The translations under genes were made by a program, and so were the position numbers. A stretch of 64,000 nucleotides of DNA. It comes from Bacteriovoracaceae bacterium (GTDB lineage Bacteria; Bdellovibrionota; UBA1018). Positions 33,775 through 42,923 of this stretch are shown here, piece by piece (position 1 is the first letter of the stretch; each line of letters starts with the position of its first letter). The stretch lies in assembly GCA_947447665.1 (NCBI GenBank), contig CANFJX010000002.1:62001-126000 (forward strand), read 5' to 3'. Below the pieces are notes generated by a model. That model had not been told where the DNA came from and did not search any database. It worked only from the letters and a program-made list of their open reading frames with translations.

Positions 33775-35687
33775 CGACTCTCCCTTTGCTCTACTTGCAG
33801 ATATCGGTCACGATTCTCACATTCATCAGTGAGGTCGGCGGAAAGAGATCCAATCTCATCTTCCCAAATTTCCCCTGATCCCGCCGTCCCGAGGTGCGTG
33901 AGTCCCCAGTTCCAAACACTTGCAGTGTCCTTCTTGTGGGCTTGATTCACTATTTTTTCAGTTACCTCGCGGAACTGAGGGTGCGCATTTTGCCAGATCA
34001 TGTCGTCACTTGCTCCGTTAAGTATTTCGACTTCAACTAGTTCATTATTTTCGGCGATTTCATCGAGTTGAGCCAACAGGTTTTGATTCAATTTTGTGAT
34101 CTCTCGAGAGATATCTTGAATGATTACCTTTCTTGTTGAAATGGCTCTGGAAGCGTCGTGATTCATGATTTTCCGCCAAAATTTACCAGCAATTCTGAGT
34201 CGCTTGAGGTGAACTAATTTCAGTTTCAATTCCCGAATCGAGCGATCAACCGAATCTCTTATGATTTGATCAATCTTATTTTTTTTGTTTAGTTCACTAA
34301 TTTTTTTATGAATATTTAAAGTTTCTGCTAAGAGCTGGGATGTGAGCATTTTTTGCTCCTTTTTTCCTCTTTGACTCATACCTTCTCTCCTGCTTTTTTC
34401 TTGGATAATTAAGTTGAGTCGCTCCTGATTTGAAATGAAGTTCAGCCCTCGTAGCCATTCACTGGCAATTTGTGGCGGCACCGACGGTCCAGGAAGCTTT
34501 TTTTCGAATGAAATAGCCCTGAGGTAGATTTCTTCAGACGACCTCGCGGGTGAGGCTGCCTCGTTTTTGAGCCAAAAATAGACATCTCGGTAGTGGACCT
34601 TGAAGTTTTGAATTGCCCCCATCGACTCTGGAAACCGGCACATCTCATTGAGGGCCATCGCCATGACCATGGGTGCCTCCGGGGCGAAAGCCTGCCGCAT
34701 AGGTCCAAGCTGCAATCCGATCGACGTTCCGATGGCTTCTGGGTATTTTTCGAGCATGAGGAAAGACCAGCCGATTTCGTTCAGGGCCTGAATTCTGGAA
34801 TTAGATCGAAGCCCAATTTCTTGGTAATGGTGAATAGCTTTTTCATATAGCCCGAGTTGATAAGCGGATCGAGCGGCGAGGAGGTGGGCTGTCTCGATGT
34901 AGGGCTTTAGGAATTCGGTGTCTTCGTCGGTTGGATTTGAAACCAATCCTGTATGGTTCAGGCCGGCTTCTACCACATGAAGGAAAAGCTCGAAGCTATC
35001 CAGCGCTGCACGAGATTCGTTTTGTTTTAAATCTTGTATTGCCTGCGAAAGATTTTCCATCGCACCGGAACCCCTTAAAACATCGAATAGTTTACCTAGG
35101 TCAGCTTCAGGGAGTGTGGGATTCCTAAGATAGAGAAGAAAGGCAGCTTTCCAGGTAATTCCTCGAAAAATGGATAGTGAATCAAGCGATAACCAATGAT
35201 GAAAATTGATTAGGTTAGGAATTATTTTTGGCGAGATAGGTATTGCTGGGTAGTGCTGATGAATAGAAATCAGACATCCAAGAGCCGCCATTTGAAAATC
35301 CGAGGTTCTTAAATTCGCTGGCTGCAGCGCGAGGCTAGAAAATCCTTCTTCAGCGATATGTATAAAACCAGACGCATAGAACATGCGTGAGATCCAGTAT
35401 GCACTGAATGCCTGATCCTCGATTTGTTGGGACTGACGCCTGAGGGCCAGAGCTTCGGAAAAACCACGGATTTTTGATCCTTCCTTGGTTAAGGATTTGG
35501 AGAACTCATCACGCCAGGCTTCCTTAGGACTGTATTTTCCGATAGGCCAGCTCCACTGTTCCGAGTCGCTACAGATTTGAGACGCACTTTGGGGTGTTGC
35601 GTGAGCCAAGTGGTTGATTGCGAGGAATGGAGAGAATAGTAGTATTCCACTGATTAGTTTAAATTTAGAATCTGTGAAAAAAAACAT
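33771..35687 (-). CDS. Secreted TPR-repeat protein of the gliding-type operon
   Basis: 638 residues with a signal peptide (residues about 10-30, ending AHA). Helical repeats run over about 80-420 (SAYQLGLYEKAIHHYQEIGL, ALNEIGWSFLMLEKYPEAIG), then a long coiled-coil-like segment at about 440-560, rich in Lys, Glu and Leu. The closest parallels in my knowledge are the TPR proteins of the Myxococcus gliding machinery, but identity is not proven. It is 18 bases downstream of the barrel gene. Confidence 0.7.
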   Translation of the reverse strand: MFFFTDSKFKLISGILLFSPFLAINHLAHATPQSASQICSDSEQWSWPIGKYSPKEAWRDEFSKSLTKEGSKIRGFSEALALRRQSQQIEDQAFSAYWISRMFYASGFIHIAEEGFSSLALQPANLRTSDFQMAALGCLISIHQHYPAIPISPKIIPNLINFHHWLSLDSLSIFRGITWKAAFLLYLRNPTLPEADLGKLFDVLRGSGAMENLSQAIQDLKQNESRAALDSFELFLHVVEAGLNHTGLVSNPTDEDTEFLKPYIETAHLLAARSAYQLGLYEKAIHHYQEIGLRSNSRIQALNEIGWSFLMLEKYPEAIGTSIGLQLGPMRQAFAPEAPMVMAMALNEMCRFPESMGAIQNFKVHYRDVYFWLKNEAASPARSSEEIYLRAISFEKKLPGPSVPPQIASEWLRGLNFISNQERLNLIIQEKSRREGMSQRGKKEQKMLTSQLLAETLNIHKKISELNKKNKIDQIIRDSVDRSIRELKLKLVHLKRLRIAGKFWRKIMNHDASRAISTRKVIIQDISREITKLNQNLLAQLDEIAENNELVEVEILNGASDDMIWQNAHPQFREVTEKIVNQAHKKDTASVWNWGLTHLGTAGSGEIWEDEIGSLSADLTDECENRDRYLQVEQRESR

Positions 35688-35705
35688 AAAATATACCTTT
35701 TAAGA

Positions 35706-36479
35706 TTAAAAGCTCCATAAGCTAACTCCGAGAGTGACTGTGTTATTCCAGTTTGATCGGTTTCCGAGAACTTTACCTATTTGCGTCGGAATGACTTTTT
35801 CTATTATCCTCTCTTCGTAAAAAATGAGCCGATAGTCGAGTCGAACCGAGACTGTTTTGTTGAGGTAGAATCTCTGCCCTAGTCCGATTGATGGTGTGGC
35901 GTAGTTTCCGGATTCGGTATTGGTTAATCCCATTCCACAAAGTAAGTATAAATCATAGTAGATGATTGATTTTCCGAGAACACTCAGTTTTCCATAAAAC
36001 AGGCTTCCCATTCCCTCCATTCCCAAAAAATAGCGAGGTATGTTTGTATCCACCGTCGCTCCTAGAGTTTGCTGGAATGTGTTTAGGGCTGATGAGGGGC
36101 TGACGAGGTCTTTGAAGGCGAGTAGGTGTAACGAAAGGTATTCATTGAGATGGTAACCCAGCGAAAAACCCAAGGTCCTGACATCGAGAAATGGATCACT
36201 GTAAAGGACGCCCAGGTTGAGGGAGAGTTCGAATTTGCCCTTTTTCGTGTAGGCACGGTTCTGAACTACTCCTAGCTCAGTCTCGCTCCCTAGGGCCCAG
36301 TACTTCTCCTTAATTGAGTCTACATTCACCTGCTCGGCGTCTGCGGGTGGACCGACAGAGGCGGGCGACTGTGTTGGAACTGGTTCTGCTGCCAAGCAAG
36401 GTAGTGAGAGGCAGAGAGTAAGCCAGAGGGCGGCTACTCCATTGCGATGTAGCGTTTTATTTGGAGTTAAAAAATTCAT
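35706..36479 (-). CDS. Outer-membrane beta-barrel protein of the gliding-type operon
   Basis: 257 residues. Signal peptide (VAALWLTLCLSLPCLAA), a short Pro-rich spacer, then a barrel from about residue 60 with alternating strands (FELSLNLGVLYSDPF, FSLGYHLNEYLSLHLLAF, FYLNKTVSVRLDYRLIFYEE) and a C-terminal aromatic residue (LGVSLWSF). This resembles the myxobacterial-type outer-membrane barrel domain. It probably forms the outer-membrane part of the envelope machine. It lies 8 bases downstream of the AgmX/PglI-type gene. Confidence 0.75.
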   Translation of the reverse strand: MNFLTPNKTLHRNGVAALWLTLCLSLPCLAAEPVPTQSPASVGPPADAEQVNVDSIKEKYWALGSETELGVVQNRAYTKKGKFELSLNLGVLYSDPFLDVRTLGFSLGYHLNEYLSLHLLAFKDLVSPSSALNTFQQTLGATVDTNIPRYFLGMEGMGSLFYGKLSVLGKSIIYYDLYLLCGMGLTNTESGNYATPSIGLGQRFYLNKTVSVRLDYRLIFYEERIIEKVIPTQIGKVLGNRSNWNNTVTLGVSLWSF

Positions 36480-36487
36480 AAATTACC

Positions 36488-37609
36488 TCATTTTCCTAAT
36501 GTTTTAAAAATAAATGGGTAGGAAACGGCCACTTCAATTCCGCCCTTAGGTTTGGGAAACTTCCACTCCATAAGCCGCTTGATCAGGCAAGCCCCGAGGC
36601 TTGACTCGTCGATCGAGGACTGATTCACTTTCGCCGTTCTCACGCCCCCAGAGGTTTGGATAGTAAAGTCGATGACGAGTTTTCCTTGGATCGTAGATGC
36701 TTTAAGAAGACTCGACTCATAGCAGTAGCGAACCTCGGCAAGATGGCTGTGGATCACTTTTCCTACTTCTTCCTGGGTAAGTCCCTCATCTACCTTTGAG
36801 TCGAGAGTTTCCAGAGATACAAAGGAGCGTCCTTGAGATCCCCCGTTCTGGGCCTGAACTTGAGAATAGTTTAGAGAGTTTCCTTGCCCACTACCTCCGA
36901 GCCTGGCGAGTGCCGTCTGCAGAGTCTGAGGCTGTGTGGCGTTCGACCCGAGTTGGATAGAGTTTTTACTCCCCCCATAAAGCTGTTTCGAAAGAGCTCG
37001 GGTGTTGGTTTGAGTTGGTAGACGGGAGCTTGCTAGGGCGCCGAGAACGCCTCCTTGAATAAGGGATTGGGTGGCTTTTGCTACCTCACTCGAGCGAAGG
37101 TCGCTCAGAACTTTGCGAGATTGCGAGGCCCGACTTGGAGTAGCTTGGGTGGGGGCTAGGATTACTTTTGCAAATTGAGCGGGAATCAGCGCTTCATCGG
37201 CTGGTTGGGTGATTCGAGCAATCAAGGCAGAAATCGCAAAAATCGTCACCAGAATTCCAACCGCAGTGGCTAAAGATCGAGAGAAAATGTGGGTGTATTC
37301 TTCTAGTTTGGCCGATTCTGGAGGGATTTGAATGGAGTTCCAGGGGCGATCGAATTGTGTTCTTCGGGTCGGGTAGATCCCGAGCAGGAGAGATTGGCCG
37401 ACTCGCGTCAAATGGTTGGTTCCACCCTCGAGTGAGATGGGGTGGGCGAAGGAGTCCTCGAGGTTTCGAATCAAGAGTCCAGTCTCATTTTTTTCCAGAA
37501 CCCACCGTAGTGGATGGCCAAGACCGAGGAGGTCTTGATCGTTCCAGACCTGGCTCTGAATCATTCGCCCTGGCTCTGAATAGATTTGTACTATGTATTC
37601 CTGACTCAT
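36488..37609 (-). CDS. AgmX/PglI-type TonB-like protein
   Basis: 373 residues. The N-terminal 100 residues look like a cytoplasmic FHA-like beta domain; one TM helix follows (LATAVGILVTIFAISALIARI, about 111-132), then a low-complexity periplasmic linker with many Ser/Gln, and the AgmX/PglI C-terminal domain at about 280-373 (VGKVIHSHLAEVRYCYESSL, IQGKLVIDFTIQTSG, LMEWKFPKPKGGIEVAVSYPF). This is the TonB-like energy transducer seen in the Myxococcus gliding complex, and pairs with the TolQ/ExbD motor encoded in the same operon. Confidence 0.85.
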   Translation of the reverse strand: MSQEYIVQIYSEPGRMIQSQVWNDQDLLGLGHPLRWVLEKNETGLLIRNLEDSFAHPISLEGGTNHLTRVGQSLLLGIYPTRRTQFDRPWNSIQIPPESAKLEEYTHIFSRSLATAVGILVTIFAISALIARITQPADEALIPAQFAKVILAPTQATPSRASQSRKVLSDLRSSEVAKATQSLIQGGVLGALASSRLPTQTNTRALSKQLYGGSKNSIQLGSNATQPQTLQTALARLGGSGQGNSLNYSQVQAQNGGSQGRSFVSLETLDSKVDEGLTQEEVGKVIHSHLAEVRYCYESSLLKASTIQGKLVIDFTIQTSGGVRTAKVNQSSIDESSLGACLIKRLMEWKFPKPKGGIEVAVSYPFIFKTLGK

Positions 37610-37614
37610 CTTTT

Positions 37615-37893
37615 CTATCTCATTTCTTTCAGATTTTCGGAGATTTCGTTTCGAAAGCTCTTTCTCTTTTTATACAAGTGAGGCTTGGATTTTTTTCTCT
37701 TGGATTCCGAAATTTGGCTAAGCGAGTCGAGGGACTTTCGATTCACTCCCTCAACCAGTTCTCCTTCGAAGTCGATAACTTTTTTTCTTTTCTGATGCTC
37801 GTCCTGCGCTCCCATTAGAGAGCGCACAGGCTGGATTATAGAAAATAAGATGAGTAGCCGAGCCAAGTGTCTGATGAGTTTGAACCGATTCAA
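37615..37893 (-). CDS. Small basic protein between the TPR and PglI-type genes
   Basis: 92 residues from a TTG at 37893, chosen because AAGGAG lies 6 bases upstream and the TTG overlaps the stop of the TPR gene (TTGA). A hydrophobic N-terminal segment (HLARLLILFSIIQPV) is a signal or anchor; the rest is very rich in Lys and Glu (VIDFEGELVEGVNRKSLDSL, then a basic tail). Position in the operon matches small unnamed proteins of gliding clusters. No function is apparent. An ATG at 37926 would overlap the upstream gene by 37 bases. Confidence 0.55.
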   Translation of the reverse strand: MNRFKLIRHLARLLILFSIIQPVRSLMGAQDEHQKRKKVIDFEGELVEGVNRKSLDSLSQISESKRKKSKPHLYKKRKSFRNEISENLKEMR

Positions 37894-40800
37894 GGGTGTC
37901 TCCTTAATGGGTTTAATTCTCCCCAAAGTTGGGCAGATTTTTCAATCGAACGAGTTGAAGCGTAGTGGGAAAAAAGAATCAACCGAAGTTGGGCTCCAGA
38001 TCCTGGCTTAAGCTGGGGGAGAATGGTTTCGAGTAATGCAATGGCCTCAGCTTGAGCGCCTGAGGCATTCCATGTGAGTGCCTGAAGTATTTTTTCCTCG
38101 TTTTCATTGATGATCTTTCTATTTTGGAGCTCCTGAAGCAGAAATGTTCCCATTGCCCATTGCTTCTTCTGAAATGCAGTCATCCATAATTTTTTGATCG
38201 GATCAGAGAAAAAAGATGGATCATCTAGTAGGACAAGATTTTCATGAATTTGTTCGGGCGGTCCGTCCATAATTTTTTTTGGCAGAGCTTTTTGAAGGGC
38301 TTCTGTGTCCATTAGGTAGCTCTTCGAGTTTTCTTTTTTAATTAGTAGCCAGTCGTCCGCTTCGATGCTGAGCTTTGAAGCAATTTGATAGGCATTTTGC
38401 GATAGTTCGATAGCCTTCTTGTTAAATGGAATTGTGATTTCACGAATTTCATCAGAATATTCGCGCTTTTCGTGTTCAATCATTTCTTTTGGAATAGGAC
38501 TATTTTCTATTGATCTCACTAGGTCGCGGTAAACGCCTGACAAGGTTTGAAGTGCGATCGCTCGAAGCCGAGCCCAGGGCAACTCTAAGGAGCCCGACAC
38601 GACCGATTCAAACTCTCGGATCCATTCACTCCTTCTGATCAGGCCTTGGGCCGATGTTTTTCTGAGTGGTACTTCCTCGATTAGTCGAGATCGAACCGAA
38701 GCCAGGGAATTGGGGAGGATTGAGTTGAGTGCAGGTAGGAGTGTGATCTGGCTGGCGGGCTCAAGTTTTTTCCATCCTTGAACCAGTGTTTTTATGAGCC
38801 GAAGGAGTTCGTGAAGCTTAAGACCTGCATGATGGGAAAGGACAACAGCAGCCCAAAGAGCGCGATTGGCAGCGGGGCCATGAAATGCATGATTCTGATA
38901 GACTCTTAGAAGCTCAAGGCTGAACAGAGAGTCCGCATTTACAGGCGCGTTAAGGATGGCCAAAGATTGAAACTTCTGGCAGTTTTCGAGGAGTTCCGGT
39001 GAGAGATTCTCATGGCAGTCGAAATGAGGGTCGTTCACGAGCCAATGGAGAATCGGTAGCTTTTTTAATATAGGCTCTTCGTTGGGATGAAGTCCCAGGT
39101 AATTTTGATAATCATTCGCCGCCTCTTTGAATTGAAAAGATTCCTCTAAGAGCGACGCCCTCTGAAGTATAGCTAGACCGAAGATATCGGGTTGGCCTTT
39201 CTTCGCCTGTTGGTGGGCGCTGATAATTAATTCGAGTGAGTTGATTGCTCCCCTCTTGTCTTGGAGCCGGAGTTGACTTTGGGCCATTAGGTATCTGACT
39301 TGGGATATTCGATGCGATTGTGGATAGTTCTTGATGTAGAGGGACGCCTCAATGAGCGCATGGGCATCCTCTTTGCGATTACCCATGGCTTCAATGACTT
39401 CATAGGCGGAATCAAGTTCCAATATTCTCAGTCGTTCGTTGAGCTCTTGCTTTGGCCATTTTACTTTTGCTAATTTTTCGGCAAGCTCATGAGTTCTGAT
39501 CCAATCGGAGGATTGAATCAGCGTGTCGACCGCCAACGCGACTGACGGTGGCGCGTATTGAGACTCAGGATGTTGAACCGCAAATTGCACCAGCCCTTCG
39601 ACGGCCAAGGATCGGCTGGACTTCGCGTAGATCAGTCGATTCTTCTCGAAAATCATTTGGTTGATGGACTCATCTGTGCTGGGAATCTCGGCACAAGTTC
39701 GGTCGATTTGGTTCACCCATTCTAAAGCTAAAGTGGGAAGTTTTTTAAGGAGGGTCTCGCGTTGAGATCTATTTTGTAGAGTCGGTCCTGATTCGAGTGC
39801 CTGAGTCGAGAGGTCCAAGGGAATGAGCTCGAGTTTACGAAGTTCTTCAAATCGACTTCTTATCCAGCTGAGCTCAACCGTATGAGAGCTGAGTTGAGCT
39901 GGATTGCGGCCGTGCGAAAGAATCCAACGATAATTTTGAGAGGCAAGTTTGTATTGATGGCCTTCAAAATAGGCCTCCGCTAAGTTAAAATGAATTTGGT
40001 CGAGGTGTGGGTCATCCACCGGCGTTACCTCAATAAGAAGTGAATCCATTTGGATTAATGTATCGAGAATTTTACTCTTGTTGCTTGCAGAAACTGAATG
40101 CTGGAGTTGTTTTTGGAGCTCTTTAGCTGCTTCTAATAGTGCTGGATGAAGTGGGCTTTCAGTCTGAGCACGGGTGAGATTTTTGGGTTCGAGCCGATAA
40201 ACCGATGAGAGATCAGCCAGTGTTTCTTTGAGTTCTTCCCATTGATTTTGGTTGAGTTGATGGTCAAGAACGAGTGCGATGACATCCAGGGTTTCGGGTA
40301 GTTGTTTCTCCTCTTTTATGAGTCGATTTTTCCACTCAATCAGGGCACGATCCTGCCGGTGCGCTCGTAGGAGCTTCCCGAACCTGAGCGCTAATTTGCC
40401 AAGTAATGGGCCGTCCTCAAGCCTACGGAAGTAGGATAGAGCGGCATCAAAGCTGTAGGGTTCGAGTTTTCTCTCGCAGGCGTCATAATAGAACGCAACC
40501 GTGTCCATGAGGCTGGTTTCTCGAATTGCAGCATCCGAGGCACTGAAGTCAACCCCGCTCAAGCGATCTCGCAGCGCATTGAAATAGAGAATCTGTTTTT
40601 CAAGGTACGCCAGTGCCTGGGGGATGTGACTTAGGTTGTAGTGAGCCCAACCCAATCGGTAAAGTGAGATTGGATAGTAGATACTCTGTGGTTGAGACTC
40701 AATTGGAAGCAGGTAGGAAATAGCCTCTCTGTGATTTTGATTCTGGGTAGCGATCTCTGATAGAGCCAAGTAAGATGGAATGAGATCGCTGGAGCCCTTG

Positions 40801-41273
40801 TAGTCCTGGACTACCTTGAGATAGTTAAGTCGAGATTCGGCGGTTTGATTCAGTTCGCCGTAAGCTTTTGCTCGCAGGAACCAAGCTCGGTCCAACTTTG
40901 GATATTCAGGGTATCCTTGGATGAGTTCGTTAAGCGCCTGAATTTGAGCCTCAATCAGGGAGTGGTAGGTCTTGATTTCTCGCTCCTGACTTCGTTGGGC
41001 GTGAGCGAGTCGAAATGCAATCTGAGAGGCCTCTCGATTGACCTCAGCCAATCGCTCCAAAAATACAGGTTCCTGAGAGGAATGGTGATACTTCGCGATG
41101 AGTCCTCTCAGTTTTTTTGCGGCTCGATCCAAGGATTGAAGAGCGACTTGATCGACAGCACGGTCCTGCTTCTCTGTGAGTTGGGTTGGAGTGGGAGGGG
41201 ACGCAAATGACCCAGCATCGCAGGCAAAAAGGAAAAAAAAGATCAAGTGCCGCCGAAAGTGAGTGAAAGTCAC
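37890..41273 (-). CDS. Large secreted TPR protein (GltD/AgnA-like architecture)
   Basis: 1127 residues. Signal peptide (LIFFFLFACDAGSFA; FACDA could serve as a lipobox), then repeated TPR-like helices throughout (AWFLRAKAYGELNQTAESRLNYLKVV, YRLGWAHYNLSHIPQALAYLEKQ, EAYFEGHQYKLASQNYRWIL). Length and build resemble the large TPR protein of the Myxococcus gliding apparatus, but I infer that from position and architecture only. The start overlaps the ExbD gene by 4 bases. Likely periplasmic scaffold linking the motor to the outer-membrane part. Confidence 0.75.
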   Translation of the reverse strand: MTFTHFRRHLIFFFLFACDAGSFASPPTPTQLTEKQDRAVDQVALQSLDRAAKKLRGLIAKYHHSSQEPVFLERLAEVNREASQIAFRLAHAQRSQEREIKTYHSLIEAQIQALNELIQGYPEYPKLDRAWFLRAKAYGELNQTAESRLNYLKVVQDYKGSSDLIPSYLALSEIATQNQNHREAISYLLPIESQPQSIYYPISLYRLGWAHYNLSHIPQALAYLEKQILYFNALRDRLSGVDFSASDAAIRETSLMDTVAFYYDACERKLEPYSFDAALSYFRRLEDGPLLGKLALRFGKLLRAHRQDRALIEWKNRLIKEEKQLPETLDVIALVLDHQLNQNQWEELKETLADLSSVYRLEPKNLTRAQTESPLHPALLEAAKELQKQLQHSVSASNKSKILDTLIQMDSLLIEVTPVDDPHLDQIHFNLAEAYFEGHQYKLASQNYRWILSHGRNPAQLSSHTVELSWIRSRFEELRKLELIPLDLSTQALESGPTLQNRSQRETLLKKLPTLALEWVNQIDRTCAEIPSTDESINQMIFEKNRLIYAKSSRSLAVEGLVQFAVQHPESQYAPPSVALAVDTLIQSSDWIRTHELAEKLAKVKWPKQELNERLRILELDSAYEVIEAMGNRKEDAHALIEASLYIKNYPQSHRISQVRYLMAQSQLRLQDKRGAINSLELIISAHQQAKKGQPDIFGLAILQRASLLEESFQFKEAANDYQNYLGLHPNEEPILKKLPILHWLVNDPHFDCHENLSPELLENCQKFQSLAILNAPVNADSLFSLELLRVYQNHAFHGPAANRALWAAVVLSHHAGLKLHELLRLIKTLVQGWKKLEPASQITLLPALNSILPNSLASVRSRLIEEVPLRKTSAQGLIRRSEWIREFESVVSGSLELPWARLRAIALQTLSGVYRDLVRSIENSPIPKEMIEHEKREYSDEIREITIPFNKKAIELSQNAYQIASKLSIEADDWLLIKKENSKSYLMDTEALQKALPKKIMDGPPEQIHENLVLLDDPSFFSDPIKKLWMTAFQKKQWAMGTFLLQELQNRKIINENEEKILQALTWNASGAQAEAIALLETILPQLKPGSGAQLRLILFSHYASTRSIEKSAQLWGELNPLRRHP

Positions 41274-41776
41274 GGGGCACCCTCGGACTGGATTGCGACC
41301 AGTTTGAATTCGGAATAACCCTGGAGAGCGGCAGCCCCCAGGACTGACTTAAGAGTGCCGTAGGGGGTTCTTACGTCAGCAATAATCAAAATTTTTGAGT
41401 CGATTTGGACGCCTGGATTAGCGTTCGAGATCAGCTGTTGTCGCCGTTTTTCTTTCTCGAGACTTGCACTGACACTCTTAGAGATCGATTCGGTTGTTAG
41501 TTCCTCAGAGTTAAAACGGAAATGAATCAAAGAGGTAATGGGTTTTTTCTCAATTTGAATAAGTGTTTCTGAAATTTCTATTTGAATGGCCTCGATTGGA
41601 GATTGAAGATGATGGGCTTCTGGTATTTTCATTCCATCAGAAGGAGATATTTGAATGCTGCTGGTAGAGTAAGACTTAAGAAGAAACACGAGAATGATAA
41701 TAAAAATATCAGCCATTGAGGTAATCTGAAGCGAAATCTCAGGATTAATTTGGCTGCTTCTTTTAAACTTACTCAC
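41270..41776 (-). CDS. ExbD/TolR-family motor protein (second copy)
   Basis: 168 residues. One N-terminal TM segment with the family Asp (SLQITSMADIFIIILVFLLKSY, Asp at about residue 24), then a periplasmic domain ending in LIIADVRTPYGTLKSVLGAAALQGYSEFKLVAI. With the TolQ-like gene two genes upstream it forms a proton-driven ion channel that energises envelope motion. Two ExbD-type genes beside one TolQ-type gene recalls AglRQS of Myxococcus. It is 3 bases downstream of its neighbour. Confidence 0.88.
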   Translation of the reverse strand: MSKFKRSSQINPEISLQITSMADIFIIILVFLLKSYSTSSIQISPSDGMKIPEAHHLQSPIEAIQIEISETLIQIEKKPITSLIHFRFNSEELTTESISKSVSASLEKEKRRQQLISNANPGVQIDSKILIIADVRTPYGTLKSVLGAAALQGYSEFKLVAIQSEGAP

Positions 41777-41779
41777 GTT

Positions 41780-42241
41780 TTAAAATCCTCCTAGGTTGAT
41801 TTGTTGAAACAACGGGTGCAGATTTTCCATCCAATGCACGAGGTGCAAATACTCCACTTCATTTTGGGCTGAGAGGGTCAGCACATCGATTTTTGGGTAC
41901 TTGATCTTCAAGCCTTGAAGCGTTTGTAGAATCAAGGCTTGATCCCATGTGCCGGCTTTCGCTGGGATTGGGATTAATTGCTTGGAATGCCCGCTCACCT
42001 GAATTTCAGCGACTCCTTCGATTTTAAGTTCCATCCGGAGAGTTTCGGTCGGAGCACTTGGACTGGTCGTCGCTTGCCCGAGGGTATTTGGGGAAGCCTC
42101 CAAGATACCGATGGAAAGAAATGAGGCTGAAACCAGCATAAAAGTGATCAATACTGTGAAGCAGTCCACAATAGGTGCTAGATTGAGATCAAAGTCTTGT
42201 GAGCGACTAGCGGATCCTGTATTTTCTTGTCCGATGTTCAT
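41780..42241 (-). CDS. ExbD/TolR-family motor protein (first copy)
   Basis: 153 residues. TM segment with the motif FDLNLAPIVDCFTVLITFMLVSASF, Asp near residue 27 being the proton-carrying residue, and a periplasmic domain with AGTWDQALILQTLQGLKIKYPKIDVLTLSA. It overlaps the TolQ-type gene by 4 bases. Together with the second copy it likely makes a heterodimeric stator unit. Confidence 0.88.
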   Translation of the reverse strand: MNIGQENTGSASRSQDFDLNLAPIVDCFTVLITFMLVSASFLSIGILEASPNTLGQATTSPSAPTETLRMELKIEGVAEIQVSGHSKQLIPIPAKAGTWDQALILQTLQGLKIKYPKIDVLTLSAQNEVEYLHLVHWMENLHPLFQQINLGGF

Positions 42242-42900
42242 AGGGTCTTCTTTTCATCGTCTGATTCTAATGCTGAATAGAATCGCTGTTTGAGTAGATC
42301 CATAATCTTGAGAGATGCATCCTCGATTTCTGCCGTGAGCTGGTTCGAGCGATTGACTAGGAATGAATAGGCAATCATGCAGGGAATCGCGACGCCTAAG
42401 CCTAATAGTGTAGCATTCATGGCGCTGGAGATCCCTGCTGCAAGAAGAGCTGATTTTTGCTGAGCATCGGCATGCCCCACGGCTTCAAAAGAGTGGATGA
42501 GGCCGAGAATCGTTCCGAAGAGGCCTAATAGAGTTGAGACGTTGGCGATCGTCGCTAGATAGCCAATTCTTTTCTGAACTAATCCCTGGGCTTGGTGAGT
42601 TGCTATTCTGAGTCCGTCTTCGATTACGATCTCAGGTAGGTGAGCACGAGAGAGACCCGTTTTGACGACCTGACAGAGGGGAACTCGTGCCTGACGATCG
42701 CAAAGGTTAATCGCCTCATGGAGTTTGCCACCGGTAATTTGCTGTGTCAGGCTTTGATAAAAAATCTCCGAGTTTCGGGCTGGATAGACGGCATAGAGCA
42801 GAAAGACTCGCTCTAAAATAATGGCGAGTCCAATCACGCCGGCAATGATAATGGGTAGAACATGGCCCCAGTTTTGACTAATAAACTCGAATAAACTCAT
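42238..42900 (-). CDS. TolQ/ExbB/MotA-family motor channel protein (AglR-like)
   Basis: 220 residues with three TM helices (PIIIAGVIGLAIILERVFLLYA; IANVSTLLGLFGTILGLIHSF; LLGLGVAIPCMIAYSFLV). The conserved LGLFGTILGLI and AMNATLLGLGVAIP match the family. It forms the ion channel with the two ExbD proteins and passes proton-motive force to periplasmic partners. It follows the VWA lipoprotein gene by 23 bases, so the whole set from 45409 down to 33286 reads as one operon. Confidence 0.9.
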   Translation of the reverse strand: MSLFEFISQNWGHVLPIIIAGVIGLAIILERVFLLYAVYPARNSEIFYQSLTQQITGGKLHEAINLCDRQARVPLCQVVKTGLSRAHLPEIVIEDGLRIATHQAQGLVQKRIGYLATIANVSTLLGLFGTILGLIHSFEAVGHADAQQKSALLAAGISSAMNATLLGLGVAIPCMIAYSFLVNRSNQLTAEIEDASLKIMDLLKQRFYSALESDDEKKTL

Positions 42901-42923
42901 AGTGGTCTTCCTTTTCTTTCATT

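Noticed and set aside
37357..37818. 153-codon plus-strand frame at the PglI-type gene
   Set aside because: Opposite a coupled operon, and its translation has no recognisable domain.
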